Origin: Reticulitermes speratus
Lineage: Eukaryota > Arthropoda > Insecta > Blattodea > Rhinotermitidae
Assembly (NCBI GenBank): GCA_021186555.1
Contig: JAJKFL010000004.1
Span: 39,470,351 to 39,534,350 of the forward strand
Length of the DNA: 64,000 nt
Direction of reading: 5' to 3'
The first letter of the stretch is position 1. Each line of letters opens with the position of its first letter. Positions 61,401-64,000 of the stretch are shown here, piece by piece. Below the pieces are notes generated by a model that was not told the DNA's origin, did not search any database, and saw only the letters and a list, made by a program, of their open reading frames with translations. Both the position numbers and the translations under genes were made by a program.

Positions 61401-62079
61401 TAATGCTAACCATTATTGAACATCTTTCTTCCAATGGATTTAATGCTAACCATTATTGAACATCTTTCTTCCAATGGATTTAATGCTAACCATTATTGAA
61501 CATCTTTCTTCCAATGGATTTAATGCTAACCATTATTGAACATCTTTCTTCCAATGGATTTAATGCTAACCATTATTGAACATCTTTCTTCCAATGGATT
61601 TAATGCTAACAATTATTGAACATCTCTCTTACAATAGATTTAATCTAACCTTCATTATTGAATATTTCTCTTCCATTGGATTTAATGCTAACCATTATTG
61701 AACATCTCTCTTCCAATGGATTTAATGCTAACCATTATTGAACATCTCTCTGCCAATGGATTTAATGCTAACCATTATTGAACATCTTTCTTCCAATGGA
61801 TTTAATGCTAACAATTATTGAACATCTCTCTTACAATAGATTTAATGCTAACCTTCATTATTGAATATTTCTCTTCCAATCGATTTAATGCTAACCATTA
61901 TTCAACATCGCTCTTACAGTGGATTCATTGCTAACCTTTTCCACAAGTCTTCTTCCGCAGTTCACACAGACTGGGGTAGATGACACCATCCGAGCCACAC
62001 ACGGGTTCGCCACTGCCCGGCGCAGTGGACTGTGGGCAGATGCGGGGACAGGACGAGTCGCGGGCCGAAACGGCGACAC
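49235..62079 (-). CDS. Multi-Kazal serine protease inhibitor gene, partial at 5' end (9 exons seen)
   Basis: Nine minus-strand exons join at 62079-61936, 59013-58866, 57837-57676, 53597-53454, 52784-52620, 52072-51905, 51293-51171, 50904-50727 and 49466-49235, giving about 487 residues. Each boundary has an AG acceptor and GT donor. The first junction is phase 1 and the other seven are phase 2. Each Kazal domain keeps the C-x3-C-x(7-9)-C-G-(S/T)-D-x(3)-Y-x3-C-x6-C pattern, and its sixth Cys lies about eleven residues into the next exon, so domains straddle introns. Kazal domains are rigid inhibitors of serine proteases that act outside the cell; the chain resembles insect dipetalogastin-type inhibitors. 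The predicted P1 residue (second after Cys2) is, in order, Q, K, Q, R, G, K, E, T, N. Domains 2, 4 and 6 therefore look fit for trypsin-like enzymes, and the others look atypical. Signal peptide, first exon and promoter are not seen. The symbol is left empty because orthology cannot be settled here. Confidence 0.87.
49541..49628. mobile_element. Small hairpin MITE in Kazal intron 8
   Basis: AGTCCGACAAATGTACAACT at the left and AGTTGTACATTTGTCGGACT at the right form inverted repeats of at least 22 bp around about 40 bp. AT-rich flanks (ATATTTAT, ACAAATATA) are seen. Family not assigned. Confidence 0.7.
49837..50149 (+). mobile_element. Tigger-type MITE with transposase start codons, in Kazal intron 8
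   Basis: Ends CGGTCAATCCTCGCTATCCG and GAATAGCGAGGGTTGACTG are inverted and flanked by TA. At about 50039 the plus strand reads ATGGCATCCAAGCGTAGTGC ([11 protein letters not shown]), the usual beginning of Tigger transposases, and then jumps to the 3' end. It is a 313-bp deletion derivative. Confidence 0.85.
50727..50904 (-). CDS. Kazal gene exon 8 (end of domain 7, domain 8), with one-base frame disruption
   Basis: The acceptor is ATTGCAG and the donor TGTGG|GTTAGT. The exon is 178 bp, one more than phase 2-in/phase 2-out allows. The first part reads [11 protein letters not shown] (Cys4 and Cys5 of domain 7), then [13 protein letters not shown]. From about 50812 the Kazal match continues one frame over: [26 protein letters not shown]. 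Dropping one base near 50811-50813 gives [19 protein letters not shown], which aligns residue for residue with exon 4's [19 protein letters not shown]. As sequenced, the frame meets TAA at about 50769 and would lose domains 8 and 9. This may be a sequencing or assembly error, an allele, or a real lesion. The intact splice sites favour an error or a recent event. Confidence 0.78.
51171..51293 (-). CDS. Kazal gene exon 7 (first half of domain 7)
   Basis: The acceptor is TCCTGCAG-like (TTGCAG at 51294-51299) and the donor TACCG|GTAAAA. The exon is 123 bp and stops after [10 protein letters not shown], before Cys4. It is short because domain 7 is split by an extra intron: the next exon opens with [11 protein letters not shown], which restores Y-x3-C-x6-C exactly, and the phases match (CG|G for Arg). 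It carries Cys6 of domain 6 (AHVGNC) and Cys1 to Cys3 of domain 7 (FCPDSC, DAPVC). P1 is Glu. This is the only domain here with an intron between the conserved Tyr and Cys4. Confidence 0.85.
51395..51672 (+). mobile_element. LINE 3' fragment, GRPRRRW family, in Kazal intron 6
   Basis: The plus strand reads AGAAGAATGAGGTGGGCGGG (RMRWAG), GTAGCACGTATGG, and GGAAGACCCAGGCATAG (GRPRH). It ends GGAGTTAGTTAGTTA. It has an internal deletion relative to copy 1. It lies antisense to the Kazal gene in the intron between exons 6 and 7. Confidence 0.7.
51830..51905 (-). repeat. 21-bp tandem repeat at the start of Kazal intron 6, containing its donor
   Basis: On the minus strand the intron begins GTGAGTAGTGTGCTTTGTAA, then after a short variant repeats GTGCGTAGTGTGCTTTGTAA twice and breaks down at GTCTGC. 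Every unit starts with a copy of the exon 6 donor (GTGAGTAG or GTGCGTAG). Confidence 0.85.
51905..52072 (-). CDS. Kazal gene exon 6 (domain 6)
   Basis: The acceptor is GTTTACAG and the donor CTGCTT|GTGAGTAG, a near-ideal donor. The exon is 168 bp, phase 2 in and out. It encodes VDFEKC (Cys6 of domain 5), [25 protein letters not shown] and QIATC. P1 is Lys. The donor and the next 20 bases are repeated in tandem three to four times in the intron. Confidence 0.88.
52620..52784 (-). CDS. Kazal gene exon 5 (domain 5)
   Basis: The acceptor is TTCCACAG and the donor TGTGG|GTACGT. The exon is 165 bp, phase 2 in and out. Cys6 of domain 4 lies in EVPMSFC, followed by domain 5: [28 protein letters not shown]1 is Gly, which is unusual for an inhibitory loop. 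The exon start [11 protein letters not shown] closely matches the start of the last exon ([11 protein letters not shown]), another sign of internal duplication. Confidence 0.9.
52850..53065 (+). mobile_element. SINE-like repeat, family S5, in Kazal intron 4
   Basis: GGGCTGGACGTCGTAGGAAT and GTGGTTCGATTCCCCGGAG give a tRNA-like B box. A body with AAACATCCAGACCCACTAAG and CACCCAGCCTCCAGATCAATG follows. Single copy here, so the family is inferred from the Pol III box only. Confidence 0.45.
53212..53437 (+). mobile_element. LINE 3' fragment, GRPRRRW family, beside Kazal exon 4
   Basis: It begins in the region of GATGATTCAGGCGTAGATGG and ends in GGAGTTAGTTAGTTAGTTAC at 53437, only about 17 bp from the donor of exon 4. 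It is antisense to the gene and 5'-truncated. Confidence 0.65.
53454..53597 (-). CDS. Kazal gene exon 4 (domain 4)
   Basis: The acceptor is TTCTGCAG and the donor TGTGG|GTCAGT. The exon is 144 bp, phase 2 in and out. It encodes Cys6 of domain 3 (TSKKYC), then [21 protein letters not shown] and KSKNC of domain 4. P1 is Arg, predicting a trypsin-like target. Just past the donor, at 53435 and below, sits the GTTA-repeat tail of a LINE fragment in the opposite orientation, so the insertion landed within about 20 bp of a working splice site. The intron upstream of this exon, about 4 kb long, holds the 54.5-56.1 kb satellite array. Confidence 0.88.
53772..54085 (-). mobile_element. tRNA-derived SINE, family S1, in Kazal intron 3
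   Basis: Same body (GGCGGCCGGTGCGTAGGGCT on the minus strand) with a left tail of AAAGGTAAAGGTAAAGG. The head at the right end is partly lost. It has the same orientation as the Kazal gene, in the intron between exons 3 and 4. Confidence 0.8.
54510..56052 (-). repeat. 114-bp satellite array 5 (minus orientation), inside Kazal intron 3
   Basis: It opens CTCAAAGCCCAGTGGTTACT, has about 13 units, and ends GCGCAGTACAAGCTGGGTC. It has the same orientation as the host gene, in the intron between exons 3 and 4. Confidence 0.96.
56255..56545 (+). mobile_element. tRNA-derived SINE, family S1, diverged copy in Kazal intron 3
   Basis: GGGGTACACGTTGGCGCAGT head, CGCGGGTTCGATTCCCGATG B box, GGCGGCCGGTGCGTAGAGCT body and TTTACCTTTAAC end. 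It is more diverged than the other copies. Confidence 0.75.
56680..56966 (-). mobile_element. mariner transposase N-terminal fragment
   Basis: From ATG at 56966 the minus strand reads [29 protein letters not shown] and later the diverged continuation. This matches the N-terminal helix-turn-helix of insect mariner (SETMAR-like) transposases: RQRAVIEFL then TNIHKRL. Only this first part is left and the frame decays. It lies in the Kazal intron between exons 3 and 4. Confidence 0.65.
56967..57675. other. Kazal intron 3 sequence with GAAACGTG motif
   Basis: Intronic. GCGGACCGAAACGTGTAGCG at about 57398-57417 resembles the hammerhead-type elements, followed by AATAAATTTGTATTTGTGTC. No gene seen. 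Confidence 0.4.
57676..57837 (-). CDS. Kazal gene exon 3 (domain 3)
   Basis: The acceptor is TTGTCAG and the donor TGTGG|GTGAGTG. The exon is 162 bp, phase 2 in and out. It gives Cys6 of domain 2 (SHLGSC) and Cys1 to Cys5 of domain 3: [28 protein letters not shown]1 is Gln. The Cys2-Cys3 spacing is nine, slightly longer than the classical seven. The exon start [11 protein letters not shown] is very close to exon 7's [11 protein letters not shown], which suggests these modules arose by tandem exon duplication. Confidence 0.9.
57893..58865 (-). repeat. 51-bp minisatellite made from the exon 2 / intron 2 junction
   Basis: About 19 units. On the minus strand each reads CCTGAACAGGTGATTGGTGC, AGGTTGAGATTTGCAG, GTACGTTAATA. 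The last bases of exon 2 are CCTGAACAGGTGCATGCTGC, AGGTTGAGATTTGCAG, then donor GTACGTTAATA. So some 36 of 51 bp come from the exon, and the donor is copied in every unit. Confidence 0.95.
58866..59013 (-). CDS. Kazal gene exon 2 (domain 2)
   Basis: The acceptor TTTGCAG lies at 59014-59020. The exon supplies Cys6 of domain 1 (DPALC) and Cys1 to Cys5 of domain 2: [31 protein letters not shown]1 is Lys, suggesting a trypsin-like target. The exon is 148 bp (2 + 48 codons + 2), so it enters in phase 1 and leaves in phase 2. It ends TTTGCAG|GTACGT. That end is itself both acceptor-like and donor-like, and it is repeated about nineteen times in the intron that follows. Confidence 0.9.
59112..59174. 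repeat. AT-centred palindrome
   Basis: AAAAGTTGCAAAAATGG and CCATTTTTGCAACTTTT flank a run of AT dinucleotides: a perfect hairpin of more than 25 bp per arm. Confidence 0.85.
59187..59264. mobile_element. 78-bp near-perfect hairpin MITE, copy 2, in Kazal intron 1
   Basis: Same family as 39883-39959: CAGGGCATATACAAAAGAATG and ATTCTTTTGTGTATGCCCTG around AATAGTGTTCACTATT, with TA flanks. It sits 13 bp from another palindrome. Confidence 0.8.
59777..60060 (-). mobile_element. tRNA-derived SINE, family S3, with long poly(A)
   Basis: Same family: CAGTGGCCGTGCGGTCTAAG and GTGGGTTCGAATCCCGTC on the minus strand, with a 24-base T-run at 59777-59800 as its poly(A) tail. The long intact tail suggests a young insertion. 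It lies in the Kazal intron between exons 1 and 2, in the gene's orientation. Confidence 0.88.
60310..60450 (+). mobile_element. Possible worn SINE (B-box-like only)
   Basis: GGTCAGCAGTTCAATTCCCCTG resembles a B box followed by unrelated sequence. There is no second copy in the window and no tail is seen. Confidence 0.25.
60451..61137. other. Kazal intron 1 sequence, unassigned
   Basis: Intronic. A CGAAACGTC motif at about 60640 is the only recognised feature. No exon was found on the minus strand. Confidence 0.45.
61138..61935 (-). repeat. 40-bp minisatellite at the start of Kazal intron 1, containing its donor
   Basis: About 19-20 units. On the minus strand the intron begins GTTAGCAATGAATCCACTGT then AAGAGCGATGTTGAATAATG, and continues with GTTAGCATTAAATC-type units. 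Each unit repeats the donor as GGTTAGCATT. Confidence 0.93.
61936..62079 (-). CDS. Kazal gene exon 1 of those seen (domain 1)
   Basis: The exon begins after GTTACAG at 62080 with two bases of a split codon, so an upstream exon must exist. It encodes 47 full codons holding Cys1 to Cys5 of a Kazal domain: CPRIC, then [15 protein letters not shown] and KKTCGK. The P1 position after Cys2 is Gln. It ends AAAAG|GTTAGC with one base of a codon, a phase 1 junction, and continues in the exon at 59013. The intron that follows starts at once with a 40-bp tandem repeat containing this donor sequence. No start codon with a signal peptide is visible upstream to 64000. Confidence 0.88.
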
Positions 62080-62224
62080 CTGTAACGACAGAGATAACGT
62101 CACTGAAACAATATTCTAACAAACGCCAAAAACATAATCCTAAATTATTTGAGAGCACGTTGACAACCAGAATTATGAAATTATAACAATGATAGGCTTA
62201 TTTTATTTCATTTTTCCACGATGA

Positions 62225-62330
62225 CTCCTTAATCCTAGAAGATGAAGGCGGTACTCTACTTCGAAACGTCGGAATCTTTAACGTCACATACCACAAGACC
62301 TGAATCTTCAACGTCAAAGCTGTGGTAATC
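62225..62330 (+). mobile_element. GAAACGTC-bearing fragment
   Basis: AGAAGATGAAGGCGGTACTC then TTCGAAACGTCGG, followed by two partial repeats (ATCTTTAACGTCA, ATCTTCAACGTCA). Same motif order as the others, no clear stem. Confidence 0.35.
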
Positions 62331-62465
62331 TCAAATCTCGCAAAAATATTTCATGGCCATTATTGTCACGTGACACGTTAAGTAAGAACTCGCTCTGCGG
62401 GCAAAATATAGACACCGCCAATGTTCCGACTGTTGTTAGCTGTAATTAATAATGTGTTTCAACAA

Positions 62466-62946
62466 ATCCCTGACACTGTGTCCCCAATCAGGGCTCACAT
62501 AATCTGACACTGTGTCCCCAATCAGGGCTCACATAAACTGACACTGTGTCCCCAATCAGGGCTCACATAAACTGACACTGTGTCCCCAATCAGGGCTCAC
62601 ATAAACTGACACTGTGTCCCCAATCAGGGCTCACATAAACTGACACTGTGTCCCCAATCAGGGCTCACATAAACTGACACTGTATCCCCAATCAGGGCCC
62701 ACATAAACTGACACTGTGTCCCCAATCAGGGCTCACATAAACTGACACTGTGTCCCCAATCAGGGCTCACATAAACTGGCACTGTGTCCCCAATCAGGGC
62801 TCACATAAACTGACACTGTGTCCCCAATCAGGGCTCACATAAACTGACACTGTGTCCCCAATCAGGGCTCACATAAACTGACACTGTGTCCCCAATCAGG
62901 GCTCACATAAACTGACACTGTGTCCCCAATCAGGGCTCACATAAAC
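62466..62946. repeat. 34-bp minisatellite, about 14 units
   Basis: The unit is TGACACTGTGTCCCCAATCA then GGGCTCACATAAAC. It is nearly uniform and lies upstream of Kazal exon 1, probably in an intron or 5' flank. Confidence 0.96.
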
Positions 62947-63507
62947 ACACACACAAGTACCGCATAAATTTACTGTCACATATTTTCAGTTCTGTTGTCA
63001 TTACAAGCAGACGTTGAGGTGTTGGCCGCAGTTTGACATAGCTGCACAAGCAAAACTATCGCGAACTAAATGACGGCATGAGTTTGCTGACCGTATCTGG
63101 GTTCAAGCCAACCTTTTGTTATACCCAGCACGTTGACCTGTCGACCTCTATACATGGTAAATCTGTAGGCAGCCATCCAAGTTGTCCCCCCCTTAGAGAC
63201 AATGTGCATTGTCCGAGTTGCCAGCTGCAACAGGCCGCTCATCAAATGCTGTCCCTATCTCAATGAGGATCGCACGACCGAGTCATTGATTTGCATTAAG
63301 ATGCTGCGTGAAGATGAAGTTCTCAGACTGCATCACTGCAGGAGTGCCCTCCTACTGTCTAACTTCGTGATGGATGGACGAATCTTAACTTATCTAACGA
63401 CGCTGTATCGACTACGGTAGTTACATCGAATCGAATGATAAGAGGGGATGATGGCTTTCGTTTAACTTGGACAGCGGGAGGGGGGGGGGGAGTTTGTGGC
63501 CTACTTA
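62947..63507. other. Unassigned sequence upstream of Kazal exon 1
   Basis: No Kazal exon or signal peptide found on the minus strand. The plus-strand frames at 63078-63420 have no recognised domain. Confidence 0.45.
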
Positions 63508-64000
63508 ACCTTTTAAAGCCCACTGGTTACTATATAGACCACCAGGGTTAACATTCACAAATTCCACGTTCTGCCCACACAGTGTATTTATGTGTTTTGG
63601 TGGATCTCAGAACAAACAGCGATTATTTCACTGTACAGCTTACGATGGTTTGTATAACTGAGACGGAGTGTGTTTACTGGCGGTACGGACTGTATTTATG
63701 TGTTGTGTGGATTCAAACAAACAGCGATTATTTCACTGTACAGCATTAACTGACTGGTTTGTATAACTGAGACGGAGTGTGTTTACTGCGCGGTACGGAC
63801 TGTATTTATGTGTTTTGTGTGGATCTCAGAACAAACAGCGATTATTTCACTGTACAGCATTAACTGACTGGTTTGTATAACTGAGACGGAGTGTGTTTAC
63901 TGCGCGGTACGGACTGTATTTATGTGTTTTGTGTGGATCTCAGAACAAACAGCGATTATTTCACTGTACAGCATTAACTGACTGGTTTGTATAACTAGAC
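63508..64000 (-). repeat. 114-bp satellite array 6 (minus orientation), cut by the window end
   Basis: It opens TTAACCTTTTAAAGCCCACT (terminal module) with about four units. The first two units carry several small deletions. Confidence 0.95.

Overview
This is a eukaryotic, almost certainly insect, genomic window. The transposon sub-families (a LINE with a GRPRRRW C-terminus and a GTTA-repeat tail, several tRNA-derived SINEs, pogo/Tigger and hAT MITEs, a mariner remnant) look most like cockroach or termite genomes. That placement is an inference from family resemblance.

Only one host gene is well supported. It is a minus-strand, multi-exon gene for a secreted-type multi-Kazal serine protease inhibitor. 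Nine coding exons (62079 down to the TAA at 49235) carry nine consecutive Kazal domains. Every intron boundary has AG/GT ends and matching phase. The 5' end (signal peptide, first exon, promoter) is not seen and probably lies beyond base 64000. The eighth exon carries a one-base frame disruption, which may be an assembly error, an allele or a real lesion.

The rest is repetitive. By my tally about 45% of the window is tandem repeat: more than twenty arrays with units from 15 to about 117 bp. Region by region: 0-3 kb SINE/LINE/hAT debris; 3.2-5.1 kb a 32-bp minisatellite; 7.4-9.8 and 12.6-14.8 kb two opposed arrays of a 114-bp satellite; 16.8-19.9 kb a 44-bp array with 1.3-kb higher-order structure; 20.7-21.6 kb a pogo-type MITE holding a 53-bp minisatellite; 23.4-29.8 kb three large arrays (40, 43 and 33 bp); 30.0-30.8 kb a Tigger-like deletion derivative followed by a hammerhead-like motif; 32-39 kb 28-bp, 114-bp and 32-bp arrays plus a gypsy fossil; 41-45 kb two AT-rich arrays; 47.4-48.4 kb a LINE end whose last codons became a 39-bp minisatellite; 49.2-62.1 kb the Kazal gene; 62.5-64 kb further arrays.

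The most interesting signal is where gene and repeats meet. Three introns of the Kazal gene (after exons 1, 2 and 6) begin with tandem arrays whose unit is a copy of that intron's own 5' splice-site region, giving about 19 to 20, about 19, and 3 to 4 tandem donor-like sites. The long open frames inside the minisatellites look like by-products of stop-free repeat units, not genes.
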